In this document: one piece after another, positions 9,447 to 18,697 of the stretch
Numbering within the stretch: position 1 is the stretch's first letter
How the letters are laid out: every line of letters begins with the position of its first letter
Origin: Desulfosediminicola flagellatus
Lineage (GTDB): Bacteria; Desulfobacterota; Desulfobulbia; Desulfobulbales; Desulfocapsaceae
Reading direction: 5' to 3'
DNA length: 64,000 nt
NCBI RefSeq assembly: GCF_005116655.2
Contig: NZ_CP050698.1
Location: 1,194,001-1,258,000 of the forward strand
Notes under the pieces: model-generated
Told to the model about the DNA's origin: nothing
What the model saw: the letters and a program-made list of their open reading frames with translations, nothing else
Databases searched by the model: none
Made by a program: the position numbers and the translations under genes

Positions 9447-10502
9447 ATGCTTCTATATATAATTAAAAGAATATTACTCATGATTCCGACACTCGTCGGT
9501 GTGATGCTCATCACCTTTGTCGTGACACAGTTTGTTCCAGGTGGTCCGGTAGAGAAACTTGTGGCTGAGATGGAAGGGTTTGGCGCAGCCGGGGGAGAGA
9601 TCTCATCAGGTGGTAGTTCCATTTATCGCGGCAATGCAGGGCTGGATGCTGAGCGAGTCGAAGCGTTGCGTAAACTCTATGGTTTTGACAAGCCGCCTGT
9701 TGAAAGGTTTTTTTCAATGATGGGGGATTATCTCGTTTTTGATTTTGGTGAGTCTTATTATTATAAACAGAGCGTAGTTGAGTTAGTCGTTTCGAGGTTA
9801 CCAGTGTCGATGTCTCTAGGTCTCTGGAGCTTCTGTATTGTTTATGGGGTCTGCATTCCTCTGGGGATTGCCAAGGCCGTGCGGGATGGGAGTAAATTTG
9901 ATGTACTGAGTTCCACGGCTATCCTCATTGGTTATGCTATTCCGGGTTTTGTTCTGGGTATTGCACTTATTGTTCTGTTTGGTGGAGGGAGTTTTTGGAA
10001 TATTTTCCCCCTTCGTGGGCTCGTATCAGATGACTGGGAAAGTATGAGTCTCGGAATGAAGGTTTTGGATTACTTATGGCATATGGTACTTCCGATAATT
10101 GCCAGTGCAGTTGGCAGTCTTGCTGTAATGACCTTGCTTACAAAGAACTCATTTCTTGAGGAGATTAGAAAACAATATGTCCTGACAGCCAGAGCAAAAG
10201 GTTTAAGTGAGCAGCAGGTATTGTATAAGCATGTGTTCAGGAATGCAATAATACCGATAGTTACTGGGTTTCCCGGGTATTTTATCGCTTCTTTTTTTAC
10301 TGGCAGCCTGCTTATCGAAACAATTTTCTCCTTACACGGAATGGGATTGCTTGCATATGAGTCGGTTCTGAACCGGGATTATCCTGTTGTTCTGGGTACA
10401 TTGTATTTTTTCACGTTAATCGGGCTTTTTTCACGTCTTCTATCTGACCTCAGTTATGTGGTGATTGATCCGAGAATCAGTTTTGAGAGTTTCGATGAAT
10501 AG
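9447..10502 (+). CDS. ABC transporter permease, YejB-like (peptide/microcin C type)
   Basis: Inner-membrane permease of the dipeptide/oligopeptide class. It has an N-terminal membrane segment, then a periplasmic loop containing GGPVEKLVAEMEGFG (residues 31-45, typical of YejB), and a five-helix core with the EAA loop ARAKGLSEQQVLYKHVFRNA. The 351-residue length fits YejB. Its stop overlaps the start of the next permease by 8 bp. No periplasmic binding protein or ATPase gene is adjacent, so these must be encoded elsewhere. Confidence 0.87.
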   Translation: MLLYIIKRILLMIPTLVGVMLITFVVTQFVPGGPVEKLVAEMEGFGAAGGEISSGGSSIYRGNAGLDAERVEALRKLYGFDKPPVERFFSMMGDYLVFDFGESYYYKQSVVELVVSRLPVSMSLGLWSFCIVYGVCIPLGIAKAVRDGSKFDVLSSTAILIGYAIPGFVLGIALIVLFGGGSFWNIFPLRGLVSDDWESMSLGMKVLDYLWHMVLPIIASAVGSLAVMTLLTKNSFLEEIRKQYVLTARAKGLSEQQVLYKHVFRNAIIPIVTGFPGYFIASFFTGSLLIETIFSLHGMGLLAYESVLNRDYPVVLGTLYFFTLIGLFSRLLSDLSYVVIDPRISFESFDE

Positions 10503-11550
10503 CGGAACTGCATTATCCAGAAAAGTCATGAAAGCCCAGAGTCCTGGAAGGCGGCGATGGCGACAGTTTAAAAGGAGCAGGAGAGGGTACTATAGTCTGC
10601 TTATTTTTCTTACTGTTTTTACCATCAGTCTTTTTGCGGAAGTGTTGAGTAATGACAAACCATTTCTGGTGATGTTTGAAGGTAAGCCATATTTCCCGAT
10701 ACTGGTGAGCTATCCTGAAACGGTATTTGGTGGGGATTTTGAAACAGAAACTGATTACCAGGATCCGTTCTTTCAGGAACTTCTGGACGAGGTTGATGGC
10801 AAAGCGTATTTCCCTCCCAATATGCACTATTATGATTCTATAAACCTTTCAATTGACGGTCCTGTTCCTTCTCCTCCGACATGGCAAAATCTTCTTGGCA
10901 CGGACGATCGCGGCCGGGATGTGCTGGCGAGACTTCTATATGGATTCAGGCTAAGTGTTGTCTTTGGTTTGGTTTTAACGGCAATCGGGACGGTAATCGG
11001 GATCCTTGCAGGTGCATTGCAAGGATATTTCGGTGGGAAAACAGATCTGTTTTTTCAACGATTTATCGAAATATGGGGAGCAATGCCGGAGTTATACCTC
11101 CTTATTATTTTCTCCTCCATTTTTCAACCGGGAATCTTACTTCTGCTTGTGCTTCTCTCACTTTTTAGCTGGATGGGGCTCTCTGATTACGTGAGGGCTG
11201 AGTTTTTGAAAGGTAGGAATATGGAGTATGTGAAAGCTGCAAAAGCTTTGGGTGTAAATGATGTAACTATCATGTACAGGCATCTTCTTCCCAATGGCAT
11301 GACTCCGGTTATAACTTTTTTACCCTTCAGGGTTTCTGCATCAATTCTTGCTCTTACCAGTCTCGATTTTCTTGGACTTGGTGTTCCTCCGACAACACCA
11401 AGTCTTGGTGAGTTGCTGGCACAGGGAAAAGCGAATATTGACGCATGGTGGTTGTCTTTTTCAACATTTTTTGTTCTGGTCGGAACACTTGTTCTTCTGA
11501 TTTTCATAGGTGAAGCACTGCGACAGGCATTTGATCCCAGGAAAGGGTGA
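10495..11550 (+). CDS. ABC transporter permease, YejE-like
   Basis: Partner permease of the preceding gene. It has an N-terminal membrane segment after an Arg-rich stretch (RRRWRQFKRSRRGYYS), a large periplasmic loop with FGGDFETETDY typical of YejE, LLGTDDRGRDVLARLLYGFR before the core, and the EAA loop AAKALGVNDVTIMYRHLLPN. ATG 10495 is preferred over GTG 10465 because it gives 351 residues and an 8-bp overlap with YejB. The likely cargo is oligopeptides or peptide-nucleotide compounds, by family. Confidence 0.87.
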   Translation: MNSGTALSRKVMKAQSPGRRRWRQFKRSRRGYYSLLIFLTVFTISLFAEVLSNDKPFLVMFEGKPYFPILVSYPETVFGGDFETETDYQDPFFQELLDEVDGKAYFPPNMHYYDSINLSIDGPVPSPPTWQNLLGTDDRGRDVLARLLYGFRLSVVFGLVLTAIGTVIGILAGALQGYFGGKTDLFFQRFIEIWGAMPELYLLIIFSSIFQPGILLLLVLLSLFSWMGLSDYVRAEFLKGRNMEYVKAAKALGVNDVTIMYRHLLPNGMTPVITFLPFRVSASILALTSLDFLGLGVPPTTPSLGELLAQGKANIDAWWLSFSTFFVLVGTLVLLIFIGEALRQAFDPRKG

Positions 11551-11802
11551 TGTGTATCCGCAATTACAGATAAGCAGTATTTTTTTATAATCTTATAGTG
11601 ACTGTAAGAAGAAAGTCAGCTTGTATCCATATGGTATTCAGGCTGTTGACAGATAGGTATTATATCTTTATTGTACGCAGCAATCCTAAAATTATAGTCG
11701 TAAATACAAATATCTGTTAATTGCGATTAAGACAGGGTGCGATTCAAGAGCATAAAAGACGCTTGACCCGTTTACTCCTGAAGTTTCTCTACATATATTA
11801 TT

Positions 11803-12594
11803 ATGTTAAAAGGCCCAATTCAAAATCTGGGTGACTCCGGAATATATATACTGCAGGATCTTGGCCGGATGGCCATTTATCTTTGCCAGGCTCTGATTGG
11901 AAGTGTGAAGCGTCCATTCAGATTTAGAGAATTCCTGCGTCAGATTCATTTCATCGGCACAGGGTCTATTGTTGTCATTTTTTTTACTGCAGCTTCTACA
12001 GGCATGGTGCTTGGTCTTCAGGGATACTATTCGTTAAATAAATTTGGCGCTGAAGGGCTTTTGGGATCAGCAGTATCTCTGACGTTGATAATGGAATTGG
12101 GGCCTGTGTTGACTGCTTTGATGGTTGCGGGTCGCGCCGGTTCTGCCATGTGTGCAGAGATTGGTATTATGCAGATCTCAGATCAGATTGACGCCCTGGA
12201 GTGTATGGCGATTGATCCTTTCCGCTACCTGCTGACTCCTAAATTTCTGGCTGCCCTGGTTTCTGTGCCATTACTAACAGCCATTTTCGATGTTGTTGGT
12301 ATCGCTGGTGGATACGTTGCCGGTGTCAGCCTTATGGGGGTGAACCCGGGCAGTTATCTGGACGGCATGATTTCAAGCGTTACCAATCATGACATCTGGC
12401 TGGGGTTTGTAAAATCGGTTGTTTTTGGACTTCTTGTTGTGTGGATCTGCACAGGCAGGGGGTATTTTGTCAGAGAGATTCGTGGTGCGGGATTTGGTGC
12501 AGAGAGTGTCAGTCGCGTAACGACTCAGGCTGTTGTACTTTCTTCTATTTCTGTGCTTGTGTTTGACTACCTTCTTACGGCGGTGTTGCTTTGA
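11803..12594 (+). CDS. mlaE: phospholipid-transport ABC permease MlaE
   Basis: Inner-membrane permease of the Mla system that moves phospholipids between the inner and outer membranes. The family core FFTAASTGMVLGLQGYYSL and the conserved ELGPVLTALMVAGRAGSAM and MQISDQIDALECMAIDP stretches are present. The 263-residue length is normal. It starts a six-gene operon (mlaE-F-D-A-C and a cNMP-binding protein) and overlaps mlaF by 4 bp. Confidence 0.95.
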   Translation: MLKGPIQNLGDSGIYILQDLGRMAIYLCQALIGSVKRPFRFREFLRQIHFIGTGSIVVIFFTAASTGMVLGLQGYYSLNKFGAEGLLGSAVSLTLIMELGPVLTALMVAGRAGSAMCAEIGIMQISDQIDALECMAIDPFRYLLTPKFLAALVSVPLLTAIFDVVGIAGGYVAGVSLMGVNPGSYLDGMISSVTNHDIWLGFVKSVVFGLLVVWICTGRGYFVREIRGAGFGAESVSRVTTQAVVLSSISVLVFDYLLTAVLL

Positions 12595-13376
12595 TACTCC
12601 CAGCAATAGAATTTATAGGTGTCGATAAAGTATTCCCCAAGCGTGATGGAGGAGAGCAGAAAGTACTCGACAATGTCAGCTTCACTATACCCAAAGGCAA
12701 AACTACAGTTATTGCCGGCAGGTCGGGGCAGGGAAAAAGCGTCACTTTAAAGTTAATACTTGGCTTGATGCGCGCTGATAAAGGGAGCATACGTGTCGAC
12801 GGTCAGGATGTGACGCATTTACGGGGTGGGCCTCTCGAAAAATACCGTTCTAAGTTCGGAGTTCTTTTTCAGGGAGCGGCATTGTTTGATTCGCTTTCGG
12901 TTTTTGAAAATGTTGCCCTTCCTTTGCGTGAAAGAACAAGAAAGCATGAAGATGAAATAGAACAGCTCGTCTCATCGACTCTCGATCAGCTTGAGTTGCT
13001 GGGGCACGAGAATAAGTATCCGGCACAGTTAAGTGGCGGGATGCGTAAGCGCGTTGGTTTGGCCAGGGCGCTTCAGCTCAACCCTGAAATCATGTTATTT
13101 GATGAACCTACAACAGGGTTGGACCCTGTGATGACTCAGGAAATTTATCAGCTGTTTGACAGAACACAGGAACGTGTCGGATTTACGTCTGTTATTGTTA
13201 GTCACGATATTCCAAAGGTGTTTAACCTTGCTGATCAGGTCGTTATTCTGAATCAGGGACAGATGGATGTGTTCTCCAGTCCTGAAGAGATTCAATGGTC
13301 TGAGAAGCAACATATACGTGATATTGTAACGACAACAATGGGTGAAATATATCAGAGCCAACTGGTGGAGCAATGA
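12591..13376 (+). CDS. mlaF: phospholipid-transport ATPase MlaF
   Basis: ABC ATPase that energises MlaE. It has Walker A GRSGQGKS (43-50), signature LSGGMRKR, and Walker B IMLFDEPTTGLDP with a following SHD switch. The TTG start at 12591 overlaps the mlaE stop (TTGA). The 261-residue length is typical. It overlaps mlaD by 4 bp at the 3' end. Confidence 0.95.
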   Translation: MILPAIEFIGVDKVFPKRDGGEQKVLDNVSFTIPKGKTTVIAGRSGQGKSVTLKLILGLMRADKGSIRVDGQDVTHLRGGPLEKYRSKFGVLFQGAALFDSLSVFENVALPLRERTRKHEDEIEQLVSSTLDQLELLGHENKYPAQLSGGMRKRVGLARALQLNPEIMLFDEPTTGLDPVMTQEIYQLFDRTQERVGFTSVIVSHDIPKVFNLADQVVILNQGQMDVFSSPEEIQWSEKQHIRDIVTTTMGEIYQSQLVEQ

Positions 13377-13822
13377 AAAGAGGAACTCTGGAAATATTTG
13401 TGGGCTTGTTCATGATAGCAGGATTCAGTGCGCTGGCTTATCTTGCGTTAAATCTTGGAGAGGTCTCAATATTTAGTAGTAGTCGTACATATCTGCTTAA
13501 TGCAGAATTTGATAACGTCTCAGGAATAAAAAAAGGTGCAGCGGTCCAGGTCGCAGGTGTCGTGGTTGGAAGTATTGAAGGAATACGGTTGGGGGAAGAT
13601 AGGTATGCCGTACTAACAATGCGACTGGACAAAGAGCTTAAAGTTCCGACTGATTCAATGGCTTCAGTGAAATCTCAGGGGATAATCGGGGATAAGTACA
13701 TCCAGATTAGCCTTGGTGGAGATGAGGAGTTTTATGCAACCGGAGATGTTCTAACAGATACTGAATCTGCCATAGATATCGAATCACTTATAAGCAAATT
13801 TGCCTTTGGCAGTGCAAAATAG
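13373..13822 (+). CDS. mlaD: MCE-domain lipid-binding protein MlaD
   Basis: Anchored periplasmic MCE protein that forms the hexameric lipid-binding ring on MlaFE. It has an N-terminal signal anchor (about 7-27) and one MCE domain (about 38-116) with VSGIKKGAAVQVAGVVVG and GIIGDKYIQISLG. The C-terminal tail is short and ends in an aromatic/small motif, so at 149 residues it is the short MlaD type. Confidence 0.94.
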   Translation: MKRGTLEIFVGLFMIAGFSALAYLALNLGEVSIFSSSRTYLLNAEFDNVSGIKKGAAVQVAGVVVGSIEGIRLGEDRYAVLTMRLDKELKVPTDSMASVKSQGIIGDKYIQISLGGDEEFYATGDVLTDTESAIDIESLISKFAFGSAK

Positions 13823-13831
13823 GAGTTGATT

Positions 13832-14617
13832 TTGAACGTATTACGAATGGTGTGTCTATCAGGTATATTTATTATCCTATCTGGTTTTCCGATGGAGACA
13901 CTCGCAGCGGATAAATATGGTATTGGAGGCGATGACTATATTGTTGAGAATGGTCAGCCAGACTTACTTGGTGATGATTGGGATGACGGTGAGAGCAATC
14001 TGGAGATCAGTGATCCGCTTGAGCCTCTAAATCGGTTAGCCTTCGAGTTCAACGATAAACTGTATTTCTGGGTACTGCAGCCTGTTAAAAAAGGATATGT
14101 AGCTGTACTTCCAGACGACATACGGCTCTCTATCGGGAATTTCTTCTATAATCTCGCAACACCTGTGAATCTTGTAAATACTCTTTTGCAGGGCCGATTT
14201 GAAGATTCCGGCGTGATACTCGGGAGATTTGTGATTAATAGCACCATTGGTGCCTTTGGTTTTGGAGATGTTGCCGCCGTAGAGTTTGATTTATTGCCAG
14301 AGCGTGGGGATTTTGGGGAAACACTTGGAGTTTACGGCATTGGTGAGGGCGTTTATATCTGCTGGCCTGTTTTCGGTCCATCAAATGTCCGCGATAGCAT
14401 AGGAATTTTGGGCGATATGCAACTGCATCCATATTCTTTTGCCGGATTTGATGCTCAGGCTGAAACAGCTGCAAGAGGTGCCGAATTTATCAATAGACTG
14501 TCAATTACCCCTGATGTATATGAGGAGATTATAAAGATATCCCTCGATCCCTATGTTGCCACAAGAGAAGCATATGTGGACTATAGGCGAAACCTGATAT
14601 TATCTCGCGATCAGTAG
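13832..14617 (+). CDS. mlaA: outer-membrane lipid asymmetry protein MlaA (VacJ)
   Basis: Removes mislocalised phospholipids from the outer leaflet of the outer membrane. A signal sequence (about 1-25, TLAA cleavage) precedes an acidic linker; the family core starts at DPLEPLNRLAFEFNDKLYFW and continues with NFFYNLATPVNLVNTLLQG and the ERGDFGETLGVYG motif. TTG 13832 is chosen because AGGAG lies 6 nt upstream. The signal sequence lacks an obvious lipobox, unlike the enterobacterial lipoprotein. Confidence 0.92.
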   Translation: MNVLRMVCLSGIFIILSGFPMETLAADKYGIGGDDYIVENGQPDLLGDDWDDGESNLEISDPLEPLNRLAFEFNDKLYFWVLQPVKKGYVAVLPDDIRLSIGNFFYNLATPVNLVNTLLQGRFEDSGVILGRFVINSTIGAFGFGDVAAVEFDLLPERGDFGETLGVYGIGEGVYICWPVFGPSNVRDSIGILGDMQLHPYSFAGFDAQAETAARGAEFINRLSITPDVYEEIIKISLDPYVATREAYVDYRRNLILSRDQ

Positions 14618-14671
14618 ACATCTGATGATGTATTCTACTGTTTGCTGCATTATAACATTGCGTGTATCCAA

Positions 14672-15286
14672 ATGAAAAAGAATAGCAGTATTCTAGTTTT
14701 GGCAGTATGGCTTCTGGTTTGGCTTTCGCCGGTTTATTGTCTTGCTGAGCAGGGGCCAATGGAGCAACTACGGCCAACGTTGTCTAAATTGACGAGTCTG
14801 TTGGCTGACCCACAACTTCGAGGTGATGAACATAAGGTCAAACGCCGTGCGCAAATTATGGACTCCATCAGGAGCGGATTTGATTTCGAGGAGATGTGTC
14901 AGCGTATTCTGGGGCAAACCTGGAATAAAATTTCCCCCGATGAGCGAGTACTGTTTACAGAATTGATGACAAAGCTGTTGGAAAATGTCTATATCGGCAA
15001 GCTTGAGAATTATTCCGGGCAGACTATCGGTTACGTAAATGAGAGAGTTAAAGGTGACCGGGCGCAGGTTTCAACACTCATCGAAGATGACAAATTGCAG
15101 ATCCCTGTCCATTATATAATGTCTCTTGATAATGGGAAGTGGATGGTCTATGACATCAACATAGAAGGTGTTAGTCTTGTTCGTAATTACATGCAGCAAT
15201 TCAAATCGATCATCAGGAAGGATGACTTCGAGGGATTGATTAAAGTGTTGCAGGAAAAAAACAGATCTTTTGAAATCGAATCATAG
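14672..15286 (+). CDS. mlaC: periplasmic phospholipid shuttle MlaC
   Basis: Soluble periplasmic carrier that ferries phospholipid between MlaA and MlaFEDB. It has a signal peptide (1-24 after MKKNSS), then a Tgt2/MlaC domain with YIGKLENYSGQTIGYVNE and the C-terminal KWMVYDINIEGVSLVRNY. ATG 14672 starts 204 residues; the in-frame upstream codons lack a ribosome site. It is followed 10 bp later by the cNMP-binding gene. Confidence 0.93.
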   Translation: MKKNSSILVLAVWLLVWLSPVYCLAEQGPMEQLRPTLSKLTSLLADPQLRGDEHKVKRRAQIMDSIRSGFDFEEMCQRILGQTWNKISPDERVLFTELMTKLLENVYIGKLENYSGQTIGYVNERVKGDRAQVSTLIEDDKLQIPVHYIMSLDNGKWMVYDINIEGVSLVRNYMQQFKSIIRKDDFEGLIKVLQEKNRSFEIES

Positions 15287-15296
15287 CGAGCTGAAA

Positions 15297-15746
15297 ATGA
15301 GTGATTCCCTTCATCCTGTTCTAGGTCAGTTTTTTTCAAACGATTCCGAGGGCCATGTCGATGTGTTGTTACAGAATTTGGCCACTCGGCAACTTTCAGC
15401 AGGAAAGGTGCTTTTTAATGCAGGCGACTCTGCTGATTGTGTTTATCTTCTCCTCGAAGGGCGTGTTGCGGTTCAGAGAACAATAGGCATTGGGGACAGG
15501 ACTCAGGTTATTGCGTTGCTTGATGCGGGAACGGTAGTCGGAGAGGCCGGGATTGTAGCGGGACGTTTCAGAACAACTACAGTGTCAGCTGTTATGGATA
15601 GTAAACTTGCAGTTCTTTCTCAACAGGGGCTCGCCGAGTTAGAGCAGAAACTCCCATCCGTCTATATTTCAATGCTCAAGAGAATAGTATCTATCACTTC
15701 ACTTAGACTTCAAAAAAGTTCAGAACGTCTCGCGCTCGTTTTATAA
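15297..15746 (+). CDS. cyclic-nucleotide-binding-domain protein
   Basis: A 149-residue stand-alone cNMP-binding (CRP-type) domain. It shows AGKVLFNAGDSADCVYLLLEGRV, then GTVVGEAGIVAGRFRTTTVSA, the phosphate-binding-cassette region, and a C-terminal helix. There is no DNA-binding HTH and no membrane segment. It is the last gene of the mla operon, ending just before a strong terminator. A role in regulating the Mla transporter is inferred from position only. Confidence 0.82.
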   Translation: MSDSLHPVLGQFFSNDSEGHVDVLLQNLATRQLSAGKVLFNAGDSADCVYLLLEGRVAVQRTIGIGDRTQVIALLDAGTVVGEAGIVAGRFRTTTVSAVMDSKLAVLSQQGLAELEQKLPSVYISMLKRIVSITSLRLQKSSERLALVL

Positions 15747-15818
15747 TCCCTTTTTTTATGTCATGGTACTATTATAGTCAGAATAACGACGGTATCACAT
15801 TGTCAAACTGTCGTTGTT

Positions 15819-15850
15819 GGGAAGAGATTTAGCTCTTCCCTGTTTTTTTT
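15819..15850 (+). terminator. rho-independent terminator after the mla operon
   Basis: GGGAAGAG (15819-15826), a 6-nt loop and CTCTTCCC (15833-15840) are followed by an eight-T run at 15843-15850. It closes the mla operon and separates it from the fatty-acid operon. Confidence 0.85.
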
Positions 15851-15930
15851 GTGGCCTTTATTTGTTAAATTGATTATTTTTGCTTCCTTTGTGTGCCCTT
15901 CATATAATTAGAAGGGGCTGTGAGGAATTT

Positions 15931-16446
15931 ATGAAAATTGCATTTGGTGAGATTGGTCGGAAAATAACTCGGCTCAGCATCCAGGATACCAGCTGGCTTC
16001 CGTCGGAGATTGCTCCTCTGAGTTCGTCAGTGACCGCGGAAATTTCGTGTCGGCAATCGTCTGAAAATATGGTTGTTCTGGAAGGATTGCTTGCCGGTCG
16101 TTTTAGATTGGATTGTGCCCGTTGTGGGGATCAGGTAGATGTTAAACTTGAAGAAAATTTTCAATACCTGGTTACAACACAAAAAGAAGAAATTTCTGAT
16201 CTGCAGGAAAAAGAATGCAGTGATGAAGAATGTGATACACTTTACCTGAAAGAACCGGTCATTGATGTTGTCGATATCCTGCAGGAGCAGTTATATCTCG
16301 CCATTCCTGGCAAGGTTCTCTGCGATGAACAGTGTAAAGGGTTGTGTCTGAATTGTGGTAAATCAAAGAACAGGAATGAATGTACCTGTGATGGGGTTTT
16401 ACCTGATTCGCCTTTTGCTGCTCTAAAGAAGTTGAAGAAGGATTAA
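15931..16446 (+). CDS. DUF177 / YceD family protein
   Basis: YceD homologue, the usual upstream neighbour of rpmF; in plants and E. coli the family is linked to 23S rRNA accumulation. The 171-residue protein has the RLDCARCGD zinc-like pair mid-chain and a C-terminal four-Cys cluster CDEQCKGLCLNCGKSKN, typical of the family. ATG 15931 follows GAGGAATTT and is preferred over the longer reading from 15880. It opens the rpmF-plsX-fab operon. Confidence 0.9.
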   Translation: MKIAFGEIGRKITRLSIQDTSWLPSEIAPLSSSVTAEISCRQSSENMVVLEGLLAGRFRLDCARCGDQVDVKLEENFQYLVTTQKEEISDLQEKECSDEECDTLYLKEPVIDVVDILQEQLYLAIPGKVLCDEQCKGLCLNCGKSKNRNECTCDGVLPDSPFAALKKLKKD

Positions 16447-16491
16447 GTAACATTTAATTGATTGGAATTTATATACCAATTGGAGGATATT

Positions 16492-16680
16492 ATGGCTCTG
16501 CCGAAAAGAAGACATTCCTATTCAAGAACTCGTAAACGCCGTTCACATGATGCACTTAAAGCTCCTGGGATCTCCCTGTGTGCTGATTGCGGTGAACCAA
16601 AAGAACCACATCGTCTCTGCGCAAGCTGTGGTAAATACAAAGGAAGAACCGTATTCAGTCTTGACGCTGAAGTAGAGTAG
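16492..16680 (+). CDS. rpmF: 50S ribosomal protein bL32
   Basis: A 62-residue large-subunit protein of the zinc-binding (C+) form. [20 protein letters not shown] is the N-terminal signature, and the four Cys of CADCG...CASCG form the zinc ribbon. The start at 16492 is set by GGAGGATATT immediately upstream. It sits between the DUF177 gene and plsX, the conserved order. Confidence 0.96.
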   Translation: MALPKRRHSYSRTRKRRSHDALKAPGISLCADCGEPKEPHRLCASCGKYKGRTVFSLDAEVE

Positions 16681-16690
16681 GAGAATAGCC

Positions 16691-17710
16691 GTGCATATTG
16701 CCCTGGACGCCATGGGCGGAGACCATGGGCCGGAAGTATTGATTGCCGGGGCATTACTAGCCGCTAATCAGGCTGATGTTGAAGTCAGCCTGGTAGGCGA
16801 CAAGGCACTCCTGCAATCATTCGTTGACAAAGCAGCTCCTGACTCGCGTACCGCATCAAAAATCCATATTGTTCATTCATCTCAGGTGGTTGAGATGAAG
16901 GATAATCCAGTAGATGCTATCCGAAAGAAAAAAGATTCCTCCGTTATGGTGGCCTTTGACCTAGTCGGTCAGGGGGTTGCAGACGCCGTGGTCAGTGCCG
17001 GTAATTCCGGTGCTACTCTGGCTGCGGCTGTACGTAAACTCGGTCGAATTAAGGGAGTATCCCGGCCCGGCATCGCCTCACTTTTCCCCACCCTGAAAAA
17101 GCCGGTTGTATTGATGGATATCGGCGCAAATGTCGAATGCCGTCCTCAACATCTTGTTCAGTTTGCCATTATGGCCTCAGCTTTCTCCCGAATTCATGAT
17201 ACAGAAAATCCGCGCGTTGGAATTCTCACTATCGGGGAGGAATCAGGTAAAGGCAATGCTCTCGTTAAAGAAACATATGATTTACTCAACAATACTTCAC
17301 TCAACTTTATAGGTAACGTCGAAGGACGTGATGTCTATAAAGGTGATGTGGATGTGATTGTCTGTGATGGCTTTGTAGGTAATATCTGTTTGAAAATCAG
17401 TGAAGGTCTGGTCGAAGCTACTATGCGCATGTTGCGTGATGAAATAGCTAAGTCGACCCTTGCAAAAATTGGATATTTACTTGCTAAACCGGCTTTCCGT
17501 GCTTTTAAGAAGCGGGTGGATTACTCAGAATACGGAGGAGCTCCACTTCTCGGTGTCGACGGGGTCGGAATCGTCTGTCACGGTAAGTCCAATGCTGTTA
17601 CTATTAAAAATGCTATTTTTGAAGCTGCAAAAATGGTCAAAAACAATGTGAATCAGGAAATTCTCAGTGGGATTACTGCTGAGGCTACTGTTTCGCAATC
17701 GGAGGTATAA
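16691..17710 (+). CDS. plsX: phosphate acyltransferase PlsX
   Basis: Makes acyl-phosphate from acyl-ACP for PlsY in phospholipid synthesis; a peripheral membrane enzyme. The 339 residues begin IALDAMGGDHGPEVLIAGA, with VSAGNSGATLAAA and DVIVCDGFVGNICLKISEG further on. It uses a GTG start at 16691 preceded by a GAG-rich site. The stop overlaps the fabH ATG by one base. Confidence 0.96.
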   Translation: MHIALDAMGGDHGPEVLIAGALLAANQADVEVSLVGDKALLQSFVDKAAPDSRTASKIHIVHSSQVVEMKDNPVDAIRKKKDSSVMVAFDLVGQGVADAVVSAGNSGATLAAAVRKLGRIKGVSRPGIASLFPTLKKPVVLMDIGANVECRPQHLVQFAIMASAFSRIHDTENPRVGILTIGEESGKGNALVKETYDLLNNTSLNFIGNVEGRDVYKGDVDVIVCDGFVGNICLKISEGLVEATMRMLRDEIAKSTLAKIGYLLAKPAFRAFKKRVDYSEYGGAPLLGVDGVGIVCHGKSNAVTIKNAIFEAAKMVKNNVNQEILSGITAEATVSQSEV

Positions 17711-18684
17711 TGGGAACTGTTATTCTTGGCACTGGATCTTGTCTGCCACGAAATGTTGTTACCAACAGTGACCTGGAGAAAATTGTTGATACTACCGATG
17801 AGTGGATCACTTCCCGAACTGGTATTCAATCCCGGCATATTGCCAGCGGAGATGAATATACCTACAAGCTTTCTGCCAGAGCTGCTGAAAAAGCGCTGGA
17901 GATGGCTGGAGTAGGTGCAGAAGAACTTGATTTAATCGTTGTTGCAACAATAAGCTCACATATGCTCATGCCCTCTAGTGCCTGTTTTGTGCAAAATGAA
18001 ATCGGTGCAACGAATGCATTTGCGTGGGATCTCAATGCTGCATGTTCCGGATTTCTTTATGGCATTGATCTTGCTGATAAATATGTACGAGCAGATAAAA
18101 AATCTAAAATTCTGGTTATAGGTGCTGAGACTCTGTCGACGCGCATTAACTGGGAGGACCGAAACACCTGTATCATCTTTGGTGATGGTGCGGGTGCGGC
18201 TGTAGTTGGGTATTCTGAAAGTGAGAGTGGTTATATCGGATCAAATCTTTCTTCAGATGGTTCACTCTGGAAGCTGTTGCATATGCACGCACCAGAAAGT
18301 ACGAATCCCAATCTCAAAGTTCCGGACAACACAGGCGCGCATATTGTCATGGAAGGCCGTGAGGTTTTCAAGCATGCAGTAAAGGCCATGGAAGATGCTG
18401 TTCGGGGACTTCTTGAGAGAGAGCAGCTGACTCTTGATGATATAAACCTTGTTATCCCACATCAGGCAAACATACGAATTCTTAATAAATTGAAAGAACG
18501 TCTGCAATTGCCAGAAGATAAGGTGTTTATAAACGTTTCTGACTATGGTAATACGTCTGCTGCGTCTATTCCAATTGCATTGGATGAGGCGAAGCGGTCG
18601 AATAGAATATCTAGCGGAGATACAGTGTTATTTTGTTCTTTTGGTGGTGGCTTTACCTGGGGAGCAAGTCTGATTAAGTGGTAG
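17710..18684 (+). CDS. fabH: beta-ketoacyl-ACP synthase III FabH
   Basis: Starts fatty-acid synthesis by condensing acetyl-CoA with malonyl-ACP. The catalytic triad is visible: Cys in LNAACSGFLYG, His in IPHQANIRI and Asn in DYGNTSAAS. TDEWITSRTGI is the N-terminal signature. The 324-residue length is normal. It overlaps plsX by one base and is followed 13 bp later by an acyl-CoA dehydrogenase gene. Confidence 0.96.
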   Translation: MGTVILGTGSCLPRNVVTNSDLEKIVDTTDEWITSRTGIQSRHIASGDEYTYKLSARAAEKALEMAGVGAEELDLIVVATISSHMLMPSSACFVQNEIGATNAFAWDLNAACSGFLYGIDLADKYVRADKKSKILVIGAETLSTRINWEDRNTCIIFGDGAGAAVVGYSESESGYIGSNLSSDGSLWKLLHMHAPESTNPNLKVPDNTGAHIVMEGREVFKHAVKAMEDAVRGLLEREQLTLDDINLVIPHQANIRILNKLKERLQLPEDKVFINVSDYGNTSAASIPIALDEAKRSNRISSGDTVLFCSFGGGFTWGASLIKW

Positions 18685-18697
18685 GGAGGAGTTTGAG

